A stretch of 64,000 bases of DNA from Legionella steigerwaltii (GTDB lineage: Bacteria > Pseudomonadota > Gammaproteobacteria > Legionellales > Legionellaceae). The stretch covers positions 48,921-112,920 of the forward strand of contig NZ_LNYZ01000003.1 of NCBI RefSeq assembly GCF_001468065.1, read 5' to 3'. Position numbers and translations under genes: made by a program. Shown one piece after another: positions 16,213-25,639 of this stretch (the stretch's first letter is position 1; each line of letters opens with the position of its first letter). The notes beneath the pieces were generated by a model, which made no database searches, was not told the origin of the DNA, and saw only the letters and a program-made list of their open reading frames with translations.

Positions 16213-17547
16213 CTATTTACTGTAAGCATACCCCCCAGCCAAGTCTTGATACAAAATAACCAATGACAAAGCAAGTTCCAATTTAGCTTGATTCGTTGAA
16301 AGTGCCAAGTTATCTAAATAGATTTTGCTTTGTAATAATTCTTTGTAAGAAATTAATCCAGTTTTTAGTAGCCCTTGTTGTAATTTATATTTATGACGGT
16401 ACTCTTTTTCGGCATGTAAGTACGCCATAAATTTTTCATTCATACGTTTATTGGCGGCATAATCACTATCCACTTCTTTTAAAATTCGCTTCGCTGTTTT
16501 AATGAAGTCAGAGATTCTTGCATTATAGGCACCTTTACTTGCTGCAATTTTACCTAGAGAACTTGGCGTAATGGTCCAAAGAGCGTACGCATCAACTGCT
16601 TGAGCAAAACTACTGTGCGGTAAATGAACTTCACCAAGAAAATCATCGAGTTGCAACCCAGGGAAGAAATCACTATAGGCCACTTTGATTCCTTCATGGG
16701 AAGCTTTTAATGCATAGCGCGCCATTTTTAAGTCAGGACGATTATTTAATACCGTAGCAGGTAAACTGCCGGGTTTAAAGCGAGAAAAATCTATTTTGGC
16801 GAAATTATTTTTATTCTTAACTTTTCCTGGATTTGCATTGATCAAATAACGAAGTGCATTTTCACTGAAGACAATATTATACAAAATAGGTTTAATTTGA
16901 GCTGCAATGAGTTGTTCATCGGATTGCAATTGGGCCAGAGTAATGTCGTTTTCTAAGCCGATTTTGATTTCTCCTTTGCTCAATTTAATTAATGATTTTA
17001 AGTCATTATCTAATTGCTGTAATAATCTTAATTGTTCTAATTGAGCGATTAATGTGAAGTAAGCTGATGCTACTTGACCAATTAATGTAAGGCGCATTCC
17101 CTCAATTGCGGCAAGACGATATTGAACATTATACGTAGCCTGTTTCTGTTGCGTATAAAGTTTCATAATATTCAAAAAATAATAGGGCCATACTCCAATA
17201 AATCCACCGGGTGCTCCCAGTGCGGGATTTGTAGAATAACCTGCAAATATTTGTACTAGCGGGATCCAACTGAGTTTTACTTGCTGCAACTCACCTTGTG
17301 CTTGTTGTAAGTTTCCTATGGCAATATGAATGTCCATATTATTATTCAAGCCAGCTTCAATCAATTGATTTAATTCAACATCATGGAATTGCTGCCACCA
17401 AGCAACATAAGGCAAATCATCGACACGTTTATAATCCTTTGTACTGGAAGGAAATTGAGATGGTAAAGAGATTTGCTGTTCAACATGCCGATTGCAGCTT
17501 AACAATCCTACTACCAATAATATTAACACCATTATTTTCTTAAACAT
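16213..17547 (-). CDS. Outer-membrane efflux lipoprotein (NodT/TolC family)
   Basis: The 444-residue protein starts with a lipoprotein signal (KKIMVLILLVVGLLSC, lipidated Cys at about 18). Two repeats of the outer-membrane-efflux fold follow, rich in helices with ELNQLIEAGLNNNMDIHIAIGNL and, in the second half, ATVLNNRPDLKMARYALKASHEG. These match RND/NodT outer-membrane factors. As first gene of the operon it supplies the exit duct for the HlyD-FUSC pump. It lies upstream of the adaptor across a 57-bp palindrome. Confidence 0.85.
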   Translation of the reverse strand: MFKKIMVLILLVVGLLSCNRHVEQQISLPSQFPSSTKDYKRVDDLPYVAWWQQFHDVELNQLIEAGLNNNMDIHIAIGNLQQAQGELQQVKLSWIPLVQIFAGYSTNPALGAPGGFIGVWPYYFLNIMKLYTQQKQATYNVQYRLAAIEGMRLTLIGQVASAYFTLIAQLEQLRLLQQLDNDLKSLIKLSKGEIKIGLENDITLAQLQSDEQLIAAQIKPILYNIVFSENALRYLINANPGKVKNKNNFAKIDFSRFKPGSLPATVLNNRPDLKMARYALKASHEGIKVAYSDFFPGLQLDDFLGEVHLPHSSFAQAVDAYALWTITPSSLGKIAASKGAYNARISDFIKTAKRILKEVDSDYAANKRMNEKFMAYLHAEKEYRHKYKLQQGLLKTGLISYKELLQSKIYLDNLALSTNQAKLELALSLVILYQDLAGGYAYSK

Positions 17548-17695
17548 GAATCGATCATCGCATGGAGTAGAAATGTTTTTGCCATTGTCATTGCATTAAT
17601 TTTATATCATTAGATATATTCCTTGAAATGATTGGGGTTAGTCAACCATCATCTCTTTTATTAGACCTCTTCCACAGTAGGGTTTTGAAAGAGGT

Positions 17696-18373
17696 CTATT
17701 CATCCCAAGTTGAATCACTTAAATGTTCGTCCATGGCTTTACCTGGAGCACATTCTTTTGAGAAATAGCCGTCATTACGTTTCTTGTAATAGTCATTGTA
17801 GTAGTCAAGAGCATTTTGTTTCGCGATATTATCTGGGACTCCAAGCAATTTTGCTGTACGGTAGTTTCTTTGTACTGCCTCACATTCAGTTTTCGCTTCG
17901 TTGTATTCACCGCGGGCATGCATGCTTTCATGGGTCAGGATATCCAAACTAATCAGCTCTTGCATGTTTGCGAGTGCTGGATGGCGTAAGTAATCCATTA
18001 ATAGGGAACATCTCGGATATTGAATAACAATATATCCCGTTTTAGGGTCTGCATGACCATAAACTCGAACTTCTTCATCAAACAGTGTGTCAAATAAAGT
18101 ATTGCAATGTACTTTTGCAGGGTGATTTTCAGCAAGTTGACCTGCGATTGATGTTAAAAAACGTTCAAAGTACCAGTGGTGATATGGAGGCCAAGCAAAT
18201 AACAAAGCCAAGCTTAGCACCACAATGAGATATCCTTTGGATATAGGTAAGTTCCCTGTGAGCTCTCGATAAACTAACCAGAAGAAAAATAGAGAAATCA
18301 GCGCCCAGAGCATGATGGTCCTTTTCATACTGAGAAACAGAAGACTTAGTAATTGATATAACATGAATTTCAA
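17696..18373 (-). CDS. Membrane protein with HEXXH metallopeptidase-like motif
   Basis: The 225-residue protein has two N-terminal membrane helices (about 20-36 and 48-62) followed by a soluble domain. That domain contains LDILTHESMHARGEYNEAKTE: H148-E149-x-x-H152 is a zincin HEXXH, and E159 or E163 could be the third ligand. Four cysteines (C90, C122, C164, C204) may form disulfides. I do not recognise the family, so peptidase activity is inference. The start could also be M4 or M16. A hairpin (AGACCTCTT/AAGAGGTCT, 17663-17697) overlaps the stop codon. Confidence 0.6.
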   Translation of the reverse strand: MKFMLYQLLSLLFLSMKRTIMLWALISLFFFWLVYRELTGNLPISKGYLIVVLSLALLFAWPPYHHWYFERFLTSIAGQLAENHPAKVHCNTLFDTLFDEEVRVYGHADPKTGYIVIQYPRCSLLMDYLRHPALANMQELISLDILTHESMHARGEYNEAKTECEAVQRNYRTAKLLGVPDNIAKQNALDYYNDYYKKRNDGYFSKECAPGKAMDEHLSDSTWDE

Positions 18374-18429
18374 TTAAATTATAGGCTAAGAGTGCATATA
18401 ATGGTGTTAACTTAAGCATTCTAACCTCT

Positions 18430-18514
18430 TGTAGCCCGGGTGAAGGCGAAGCCGAAACCCGGGGAAACCTGCTCCAATAAAACCCGGGTTCCGCTTCGCT
18501 GCACCCAGGCTACA
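18430..18514. repeat. Palindromic repeat, diverged copy with enlarged centre
   Basis: It begins TGTAGCCCGGGTGAAGGCG and ends CTGCACCCAGGCTACA, with CCCGGG in both inner arms and a longer AT-containing centre than the 16154 copy. It sits between the HEXXH gene's start and the terminator of the patatin-fusion gene. Confidence 0.75.
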
Positions 18515-18573
18515 GGGCTATGATTTCTAAAGTTGATGTCATTAAGAATGAGTACATCTAATAAATTGAAAAC

Positions 18574-18602
18574 TGAAAAGCCCGATTTATTTTACGGGCT
18601 TT
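18574..18602 (-). terminator. Rho-independent terminator of the patatin-fusion gene
   Basis: On the reverse strand AAGCCCG (18602-18596) pairs with CGGGCTT (18584-18578), followed by a short U run. The gene's stop codon lies inside the hairpin, so termination is tightly coupled to the end of the ORF. Confidence 0.75.
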
Positions 18603-20839
18603 TTTAAGGATTCTTTCTCTAAGATTTTCTTGGCCATTTTATAACCATTTTTCTTAAGCTGTTCTAAAGTTTCTCTTGAGAAATCAGAATCCCATGCATA
18701 GGGTTCATTTTCTCCTACTTCACGGATAATCCGAGTGATGGATTGTACGCTGGCATCGCCCATTGCTTGAATGTAAGCAGGTAATTGTCTGATTTCTTCA
18801 GCCACTTTAGGATCACAAAAACGCAAAATTTGTTCGATCAGTTTTTTGTAATTATTGATGAGATCTGCATTGTGTATGTCTTTTCTTATCTTTTCCGAGA
18901 ATAAGATCTCATCTTTTCTTGAAAGAACTTCTATCATATTTTGAGGCAGAGACCGATTTCTTGAATAGAGCTCAACGATATAGATTTTTTTGTTTGCTCG
19001 ACCACAAATATCCAGTGTTGAATCAATTGGGGTGTTGGTTATGATTCCTCCGTCCCAGTAATGTTTATTATTAATTGTTGTCCATGGGAAGCCTGGAGGC
19101 AAACTGCCACTTGCAAGAATATGCTCAGGGGTGATGTTATCGGTGTAACTATCAAAAGTTTCAAATTCAGATGTTTCAACATTAACTGCCATGACAAGCA
19201 GACGCACGGGACTGTCTTTCAACGTATCAAAATCGATGTATTTGCGCAAAAGATCCTTAACATATGAAGTGTCATAAAAGCTAGTCCAATGTGTTGGCAT
19301 TTGCTCTGGACTGAAAATTGGCATGGTCCATCTTGGATGAAAAAAGTTAGGGGAGCCCCAAATCATAGCTTGCCAAGAAGAGAAAAGACGTCGTGTTTGT
19401 TCGTCAGAAACATTCAATGTATCCAGGGCTAGATCATTCCAAAAACTTTCTAAAGCCTCTGTGGCGTGTTTTGGATTCCCTGCAATAATTGCAGAGTTAA
19501 ATGCACCTATAGAAATTCCAGAAACAATATCTGGATAAATTCCATGTTCTTCCATTGCCTTGACAACTCCGCATTCAAAAGCACCAAGAGCACCACCACC
19601 TTGTAGGGTTAGAACCGTCTCGACGGCAATTTCTTCCAGGGAGAAGTTAATATCAAAAAGATTTTTTTTATGTTCCTCTATATTAACGCGATTGATAATG
19701 AGTGATTCTGCTGCTTTAATTTCTTCTATGGGGCGTCCAGAAAAAAAGGCTCCTTGCAACAATCCATCCTTTAAATAAAATAAGGTACAGTTTTTTTCCC
19801 TAACGGATCCTCTTACAATTCGTTCTGTAGCCTCGGTTGTATCACCAATAATGACAATATAAGTATCAAATGCATGGAGGTTGAAATAGGATGCACTGTG
19901 GTAGCTTTTTCTCATTCCCATCATATTTAATGCGGCAATTTTTCCTTGTTTGATTGCATTATCCACTCCTCCATTTCGATGGCATCTTCTAAATACAGGA
20001 TCAAAAAAATTAGCGACATCACCGGATGCGTAGATATCTTTTTTATTTGTTTGGAGGTATTGATCCACAATAATCCCATCATCGACTTCTATTCCACTGC
20101 CTTGCAGAAAATCAATATCAGGATCATATTTATCGGTAATGATAACAAAGTCGCATGATAAAATTTTTCCTGTGTTGGTTTCGACCGAGTGGACATGAGT
20201 TTTACCATTAATTTTTTTTACTGTTTCATTAAGAAGAACTTCAACGCCGTTATGGGTTATAAAAGCGGCAACTTCAGCAGAAGAGCTGACATTGAACAAA
20301 TGAAATTCCTCTGTAATGATGGTAACTTCTATATTTTTTTTCATGAGTAACGATGCGATCTCAATGCCAATAAAACTTCCTCCCAAAATGACGACTTTTT
20401 TGGCGTTTTCTATTTCATGAAGGATTGGTTGTGCATCGAGAATTGTTTTAAGATAGTAGATTTTGTCTAACTTACTTCCGGGTAAGTTAATCCTTTGGGC
20501 GCTGCAACCAGTGGCGATAAGTAGTTGCTTAAAATTAAAATCCCCAGCGTGATCTGTTTTCACAATCTTGTTTTCTGGATCAACAGATAGTGCTTTTGTA
20601 TTGAGTAGTACTTCAATATCATTTTTTTTATAGTAGTCTTCATTGAATAAAATCAGCTCGTCCTTGGTTCGTGTTCCAAGTAAAAACCCTCTAGGGAGCT
20701 GGGGACGGAAGTAGGGGAGAAAACTTTCTTCCGATAGAATGGTGATGTTGCCATAAGCACCTTCTTTTCTCAAAGTGTCGGCAGCAAATGCACAGGAAAG
20801 CCCTCCACCAATAAGTAAAAAATCAACTGTCTTTGTCAT
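18587..20839 (-). CDS. FAD/NAD oxidoreductase fused to patatin-like phospholipase
   Basis: This 750-residue two-domain protein is unusual. Residues 1-390 form a pyridine-nucleotide-disulfide oxidoreductase: FAD-binding LLIGGGLSCAFAADTL (with Cys where the third Gly is usual), NAD-binding VVILGGSFIGIEIA (about 149-162) and the second FAD motif DIYASGDVANF (268-278). Residues 405-750 form a patatin phospholipase with a C-terminal DUF3734-like part: oxyanion loop LQGGGALGAFE, nucleophile S443 in SGISIGAFNSA, and D596 in DGG. Both sets of key residues are present, so both activities are possible. No signal peptide is present. Patatins (VipD and others) are common Dot/Icm effectors, but the N-terminal oxidoreductase suggests a bacterial housekeeping or membrane-redox role. 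The gene is monocistronic. Confidence 0.85.
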   Translation of the reverse strand: MTKTVDFLLIGGGLSCAFAADTLRKEGAYGNITILSEESFLPYFRPQLPRGFLLGTRTKDELILFNEDYYKKNDIEVLLNTKALSVDPENKIVKTDHAGDFNFKQLLIATGCSAQRINLPGSKLDKIYYLKTILDAQPILHEIENAKKVVILGGSFIGIEIASLLMKKNIEVTIITEEFHLFNVSSSAEVAAFITHNGVEVLLNETVKKINGKTHVHSVETNTGKILSCDFVIITDKYDPDIDFLQGSGIEVDDGIIVDQYLQTNKKDIYASGDVANFFDPVFRRCHRNGGVDNAIKQGKIAALNMMGMRKSYHSASYFNLHAFDTYIVIIGDTTEATERIVRGSVREKNCTLFYLKDGLLQGAFFSGRPIEEIKAAESLIINRVNIEEHKKNLFDINFSLEEIAVETVLTLQGGGALGAFECGVVKAMEEHGIYPDIVSGISIGAFNSAIIAGNPKHATEALESFWNDLALDTLNVSDEQTRRLFSSWQAMIWGSPNFFHPRWTMPIFSPEQMPTHWTSFYDTSYVKDLLRKYIDFDTLKDSPVRLLVMAVNVETSEFETFDSYTDNITPEHILASGSLPPGFPWTTINNKHYWDGGIITNTPIDSTLDICGRANKKIYIVELYSRNRSLPQNMIEVLSRKDEILFSEKIRKDIHNADLINNYKKLIEQILRFCDPKVAEEIRQLPAYIQAMGDASVQSITRIIREVGENEPYAWDSDFSRETLEQLKKNGYKMAKKILEKESLKKPVK

Positions 20840-20959
20840 CTATTATGTCCTTTTATTCAATGACATGTATGTAAGTATTACCTTAAATTGTATACCTTGG
20901 GTATATGAAGAAAGCAATTCTAAGAAAAATTTTATTTTCAAGTGATTAAGAGGAGAATT

Positions 20960-21032
20960 AGCACAGCGTAGCGGAACTCGAGAGAGGATAACTACTTTGA
21001 GCCTGGATTACACTCTGTTGTACCCAGGCTAC
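20960..21032. repeat. Degraded copy of the palindromic repeat
   Basis: GCACAGCGTAGCGGAACTCG and GTACCCAGGCTAC, about 60 bases apart, are the two arm remnants of the 16154-type element. Pairing is partial. It fills much of the 236-base spacer between the patatin-fusion and porin genes. Confidence 0.5.
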
Positions 21033-21075
21033 GTTTTAGAAGGTTACTTTTTAAAGACACTATTCATCATGTTCT

Positions 21076-22104
21076 TTATGCATGTAAAGTAAGACTTACA
21101 AACAATCCTTGGAATGAAAAGTTATTGGTTTCATTGCCAGCAATGCGCTGAGGTCCTAAACCACCTAACCCAGTGAATCCTCTCAGAGTATCCATTGCGC
21201 TCAGATACTCATTAATTTCATATCCAACCGCAGCAGTCCATGTTGCTGTATTAGTCAGTGCATGAGTATAGTCGAGGCCGATCTTACCAGTGACGCTATT
21301 GACAACACGGTTGCGTTTAGGCCAGCTGAAACTGAGGTTGGAGCCTAGGAAAACCTGTGAGTATGACTGCATGGCACCTGCCATAAGTGCATAATCAAAA
21401 TAACCGAGTAAACCAAAACCATAGACTAAGTCATAATGGCCATCGAGGCTGATTAAAGGGCCAGCACCACTGAATTTACTTGTAACAAGTCCGGGAGCTG
21501 CAAAAGAAAGGTTATGTGTTATTTGCGCATAACGCACCCCAAGAGATGGGCGGATTTTAAACACACCTGAAGTATCACTGTATTTTCTTCCTACTCGAAC
21601 ATCTGCTTGATCTACTCTGTAAGTTAAATAAGCATCACTGACTAACCCTGGCAGAAACGCTTCGGGAATCGTGGCATCAGGGAATAAAATACTTCCAAAT
21701 ACAATGGCACCATTAGCAAAACTATTTACAGCATGAGTTCTGTTTTTTAAATATAGGTAGTTGACCTCAATATTATTTGCAGACATGGGTATATCATAAC
21801 CAAGGGCAACACTTCCAGCCCATTGATAATCGGGATCAAAGGGTTTGCTTTCAGCTTGGGTACCACCTGGAACAATGAATAACCAGCTGTCAGTGACTAA
21901 TCCAATGCCTGTTTCACTGGGTTGTACATAATAACCCGTGCCACTTACATAGAGCCCCCCGGGGCTTTTAAAAGCACACAGCATACTGGAACAAACAGGC
22001 CCATCTTTATCGATGTATTTGGGAAGAGGGGCTGAGGGGGCTGCGGATGCTGCACCTGCAATGCAGAAACCTGCTAAAGCCAGCTGTAGAAACTTCACTG
22101 TCAT
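21076..22104 (-). CDS. Legionella MOMP-like outer-membrane porin
   Basis: The 342-residue protein has a signal peptide (MTVKFLQLALAGFCIAGAASA, cleavage near residue 21). The mature part begins with a cysteine-bearing stretch (GPVCSSMLCAF) and then alternating beta strands, ending in an aromatic/hydrophobic strand (FSFQGLFVSLTLHA). The pattern GLYVSGTGYYVQPSETG is like the Legionella major outer-membrane protein family, a cysteine-linked porin of the outer membrane. Several paralogues are usual in the genus, so I give no gene symbol. It has its own promoter and lies next to an Lrp-family regulator. Confidence 0.75.
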   Translation of the reverse strand: MTVKFLQLALAGFCIAGAASAAPSAPLPKYIDKDGPVCSSMLCAFKSPGGLYVSGTGYYVQPSETGIGLVTDSWLFIVPGGTQAESKPFDPDYQWAGSVALGYDIPMSANNIEVNYLYLKNRTHAVNSFANGAIVFGSILFPDATIPEAFLPGLVSDAYLTYRVDQADVRVGRKYSDTSGVFKIRPSLGVRYAQITHNLSFAAPGLVTSKFSGAGPLISLDGHYDLVYGFGLLGYFDYALMAGAMQSYSQVFLGSNLSFSWPKRNRVVNSVTGKIGLDYTHALTNTATWTAAVGYEINEYLSAMDTLRGFTGLGGLGPQRIAGNETNNFSFQGLFVSLTLHA

Positions 22105-22228
22105 AATTTACTCCTTATTAAATTGACACGATACCTTACTTTTTTTGCTTGTTAAATTCAATAGGATTTAATTGAAAATCAATAATATGAGTATTGGTTT
22201 TAGGAGTAGTGAGAATAACTAATCGAGC

Positions 22229-22696
22229 TTAATCCAGATGATCTAATGGCAAGGTGGTTGTCTCGCAAATAGTCCTCAATATAAAACTGGATTGTACGCT
22301 GGTGACTCCATTAATACGCGTTAGTTTATCCAATAAAAAAGATTGATATGCATTGAGGTCTGGTACAATTACTTTTAATACATAATCTGCAGATTGACCT
22401 GTAATTAAATAACACTGAACTACTTCAGGAAGAAAACGAACTGCTTCTTCAAACTGATTCATGACAGCGGGTTGGTGACTGTTTAATCCAACTAAAACAA
22501 TCACAGATAATTTTAAGCCTATTTTTTCAGGTTCAAGGAGAGCTACCTTTTTCTTTATATAGCCATTATCCTCTAACAACTTAACACGACGAAGACAAGG
22601 GGAAGGGGATAAGGCGACCATATCTGCGAGTTCTTGATTGTTAATTTGGCAATTTGATTGCAGAATATCAAGAATTTTTTTATCTGTACGATCCAT
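22229..22696 (-). CDS. Lrp/AsnC-family transcriptional regulator
   Basis: The 155-residue protein has an N-terminal winged helix-turn-helix (DRTDKKILDILQSNCQINNQ, LADMVALSPSPCLRRVKLLE) and a C-terminal RAM ligand-binding domain (LSVIVLVGLNSHQPAVMNQF, VQCYLITGQSADYVLKVIVPD). The family senses amino acids and acts as dimers or octamers. It is transcribed divergently from the MFS gene at 22896 with a 199-base AT-rich spacer, which is the usual arrangement for a local regulator of a transporter. The effector amino acid cannot be inferred. Confidence 0.9.
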   Translation of the reverse strand: MDRTDKKILDILQSNCQINNQELADMVALSPSPCLRRVKLLEDNGYIKKKVALLEPEKIGLKLSVIVLVGLNSHQPAVMNQFEEAVRFLPEVVQCYLITGQSADYVLKVIVPDLNAYQSFLLDKLTRINGVTSVQSSFILRTICETTTLPLDHLD

Positions 22697-22895
22697 AATT
22701 TTAAAAATTACATAAATATTTTACATTTTAGCATTTTATTCTAATAAATCATAATAAAATGAAATTTTAATTTAAATTAAATCGATAAATTCCTATATTT
22801 GCAATAAAATTTCAAGAAAAATGAATTAAAATAGGTTGATGCGCAGGATCTAATCATTGTGCGTGTATTAGCCGCTTGTTTTTTCGAGGATTTTT

Positions 22896-24125
22896 ATGTC
22901 TACATCACGAGTTGTTGCCTGGTTTGTATGGATTGTTGCGTCAATATTTTATGCATACCAATATGTTCTAAGAGTAATGCCCAATATTATGATGAATGAT
23001 ATTACATCGCAATTTCACATTGATGCGACAGTATTTGGGCAATTTTCTGGCGTTTATTATCTTGGTTACTCTTTGATGCATTTGCCAATCGGGATAATGT
23101 TGGATCGTTTTGGTCCAAGGAAAGTGATGACTTTATGCATTTTGCTTCCTGTTATTGGGTTATTACCCCTTATTTTTGCAGATCACTGGGTCTATCCTCT
23201 CATCGGAAGAGCGCTCATTGGTATTGGGTCTTCAGCGGCAATTTTGGGTACATTTAAAATAATACGTATGACGTTCAAAGAACAGCATTTTTCTAGGATG
23301 CTTAGTTTTTCAGTAATGATAGGACTGATTGGTGCTGTCTATGGCGGGGAGCCTGTTAGTTATATGTGTCAAACATTGGGTTATAAAGTAGTAATCGAAG
23401 TATTTATTGCGATTGGACTCATACTCGCTTGCCTGACTTACTTTATCGTGCCCGATGAGAAACCTACTTATCACGCATCGGTCCTTACCAATATCAAAAC
23501 GGTTTTTAGCAACAGAAAAGTAATTTTGCTTTGTTGTTTTGCTGGATTGATGCTAGGTCCTCTGGAGGGTTTTTCTGATGTATGGGGATCTGGATTTTTA
23601 AGGCAGGTATATGGTTTTAATTCATCTACAGCAAACTACTTACCTTCAATGATTTTTATAGGAATGTGTTTTGGATCCCCGATTTTAAGTTTAATCGCGG
23701 AAAAAACAGGATATTACCTGGGAACAATTATTGCAGCGGGAATCGCCATGTGTGTAGTCTTTACTGCACTTATTATGGGTATGTTAACGGTATCCAGTAT
23801 CACGATATCCTTTATATTGGTTGGAATGTGTTGTGCTTATCAGATTTTGGCGATTTATAAAGCATCTACTTTTGTACCAGAGAACCTCGCTGGTCTGACT
23901 ACTGCAATTGCCAACATGATCATTATGATTTTTGGCTATGCTTTTCATTCTGTTATTGGTTTTATAATCAATGTAAATGGCGGTATTCGTGAAACAGAGG
24001 CCTTTGTTTATGGAGTAGGGGTTATTCCAGTTACACTGGCAATGGGAGTGATCGGTTTTCTGTTTCTGGTGTATCGAGAAAAATATGGTGTATCAAAGTT
24101 CTATCCTGCCGGTAATCCGAGTTAG
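22896..24125 (+). CDS. MFS transporter, probably regulated by the divergent Lrp gene
   Basis: The 409-residue protein has 12 predicted membrane helices and no large soluble domain. The loop 2-3 motif is present as GIMLDRFGPRKVM. The N-terminal YAYQYVLRVMPNIMMNDI is typical of a Legionella/Coxiella MFS group related to the amino-acid (Pht-like) and sugar-phosphate carriers. The start is supported by the FSR-like CGAGGATTTTT upstream. The divergent Lrp/AsnC regulator suggests import or export of an amino acid, which is inference. Confidence 0.8.
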   Translation: MSTSRVVAWFVWIVASIFYAYQYVLRVMPNIMMNDITSQFHIDATVFGQFSGVYYLGYSLMHLPIGIMLDRFGPRKVMTLCILLPVIGLLPLIFADHWVYPLIGRALIGIGSSAAILGTFKIIRMTFKEQHFSRMLSFSVMIGLIGAVYGGEPVSYMCQTLGYKVVIEVFIAIGLILACLTYFIVPDEKPTYHASVLTNIKTVFSNRKVILLCCFAGLMLGPLEGFSDVWGSGFLRQVYGFNSSTANYLPSMIFIGMCFGSPILSLIAEKTGYYLGTIIAAGIAMCVVFTALIMGMLTVSSITISFILVGMCCAYQILAIYKASTFVPENLAGLTTAIANMIIMIFGYAFHSVIGFIINVNGGIRETEAFVYGVGVIPVTLAMGVIGFLFLVYREKYGVSKFYPAGNPS

Positions 24126-24185
24126 AAGATAAAATTGAAATAAAAAATCCCAGCATATCGAAAGATTAAAAGTCGACTTCTTTAT

Positions 24186-24206
24186 CCCCCTTTTAACGAA
24201 AGGGGG
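24186..24206 (+). terminator. Probable terminator after the MFS gene
   Basis: CCCCCTTT (24186-24193) pairs with AAAGGGGG (24199-24206) around a five-base loop in the 211-base gap between the MFS gene and tRNA-Lys. The U-tract is poor, so its efficiency is uncertain. Confidence 0.5.
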
Positions 24207-24336
24207 AGCATTTAAGGATGGTGGGATTGACGTCTATTTTCGCGAGCGTCTTTGAAGGTAGCAAAATTCATCTTTTTCAGCTACTATTTTATCTGTAATC
24301 AACATGTCATGGATTTTATTACAAGCCATTTAAAAT

Positions 24337-24409
24337 GGGCCGTTAGCTCAGCTGGTAGAGCAGGAGACTCTTAATCTCTTGGTCATAGGTTCGAACCCTA
24401 TACGGCCTA
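24337..24409 (+). tRNA. tRNA-Lys (anticodon CTT)
   Basis: A full cloverleaf can be drawn. The acceptor GGGCCGT pairs with ACGGCCT, with G-U at the first pair. The D arm contains AGCTCAGCTGGTAGAGC, the anticodon loop is CTCTTAA (anticodon CTT) and the T arm is ATAGGTTCGAACCCTAT. The discriminator is A73. The following bases are TCA, so CCA is not encoded. The sequence follows bacterial tRNA-Lys closely. A copy of its 3' half at 33613 marks it as the attachment site of a 9-kb island. Confidence 0.95.
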
Positions 24410-24634
24410 TCAATATAATCAGATAGTTACGTTGATTTATAAAAATTTAAATTCCCATATGGGACACTTGGTAATAAATGAAATCGATTTATGGAACAGC
24501 ATGTGTAATTACTCTCTCCAATCCTTTAGGGATGGTGACAAATTGCATCGCATCATGGGGAGTACATTTTACACTCCCAAGAAAATTATCCGATTTACCA
24601 AGTATCATAGATTTTCTTAGTATAAAAGGTTTTT

Positions 24635-25639
24635 TTAGTGATAACCTACATCTGCTCGAACTTTTCCACGAAATACCCAATATGACCAAGCGGTATACAT
24701 AAGAATCACAGGTAACAAAAACATGGTTCCAACGATTAAGAATGTTTGTGTTTCCGGAGATGAGGCAGCTTGCCACAAGGTATATTGATGTGGAACGATC
24801 ATGGGAAACAAACTTATACCGATGCCAATATAAGACATAAAGAACAATCCTACGGCGCCAACAAAAGCACCAATCTCAGAATGATGTAACATACGCCATT
24901 CAAAAACAGCAAGTAGAATGGTGATTACAGGAATAGGGGAAAGATAGGCCATATTAGGCCAGGAAAACCAACGATGTGCGATATCAGTGTCCATAAGTGG
25001 CGTCCAAAGGGTCACGATAACAATTGCCGCAAGCACTCCTATGAAACACCAACGTCCTTGGCGACGTGCGGTCTGTTGCAAAGTACCTTCCGTTTTAAAA
25101 ATCAACCATCCTGCACCTAACAAGCCATAACCAAAGACTAAAGCAAAACCTGTAAACAAGGAGAACCAAGTGAAGCAATCAAATGAGCCACCTGCAAAAT
25201 GGCGTCCATCGACTTTAAATCCTTGAATAAACGCACCAAGTACGATGCCTTGAGCAAACGTTGCAATAATAGAACCAAAACAAAAAGCATGATCCCAAAA
25301 GGTCACATGAGCTGCATCTCTGAAACGGAACTCAAAGGCAACACCACGAAAAGCCAGAGCTAACAGCATGATTAAAATTGGAAAATAAACCGCAGGAATG
25401 ATGATGGCGAAAGCAAGTGGGAACGCTGCAAGCAATCCAAGGCCACCAAACACAAGCCACGTCTCATTGCCATCCCAAATGGGCGCTATGGAGTTCATGA
25501 TTAAATTACGTGTTGCAGTGTTTGGCGCCAAACCATAAAGCATACCCACACCCAAATCAAAACCATCAAGCAATACATAGAAAAAAACTGCGGCAGCAAG
25601 AAGGATAGTCCATAAAGGAACAAAATCAATTATCATCAT
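24635..25639 (-). CDS. cioB: Cyanide-insensitive quinol oxidase subunit II (CioB/CydB)
   Basis: The 334-residue integral-membrane protein has about eight or nine helices. MMIIDFVPLWTILLAAAVFFYVLLDG-type N-terminus (VLLDGFDLGVGMLYG), NSIAPIWDGNETWLV and the charged loop FRFRDAAHVTFWD are diagnostic of bd-oxidase subunit II. With subunit I it forms a terminal oxidase that passes electrons from ubiquinol to oxygen. Its start codon overlaps the cioA stop as ATGA, so the two are translationally coupled. The cyanide-insensitive assignment comes from subunit I. Confidence 0.92.
   Translation of the reverse strand: MMIIDFVPLWTILLAAAVFFYVLLDGFDLGVGMLYGLAPNTATRNLIMNSIAPIWDGNETWLVFGGLGLLAAFPLAFAIIIPAVYFPILIMLLALAFRGVAFEFRFRDAAHVTFWDHAFCFGSIIATFAQGIVLGAFIQGFKVDGRHFAGGSFDCFTWFSLFTGFALVFGYGLLGAGWLIFKTEGTLQQTARRQGRWCFIGVLAAIVIVTLWTPLMDTDIAHRWFSWPNMAYLSPIPVITILLAVFEWRMLHHSEIGAFVGAVGLFFMSYIGIGISLFPMIVPHQYTLWQAASSPETQTFLIVGTMFLLPVILMYTAWSYWVFRGKVRADVGYH

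Noticed and set aside
24489..24608. 39-codon reverse ORF (MILGKSDNFLGS...) downstream of cioB
   Set aside because: No Shine-Dalgarno, no hydrophobic helix as expected for a CydX-type subunit, and not recognisable. Considered chance within the 225-base gap after tRNA-Lys.
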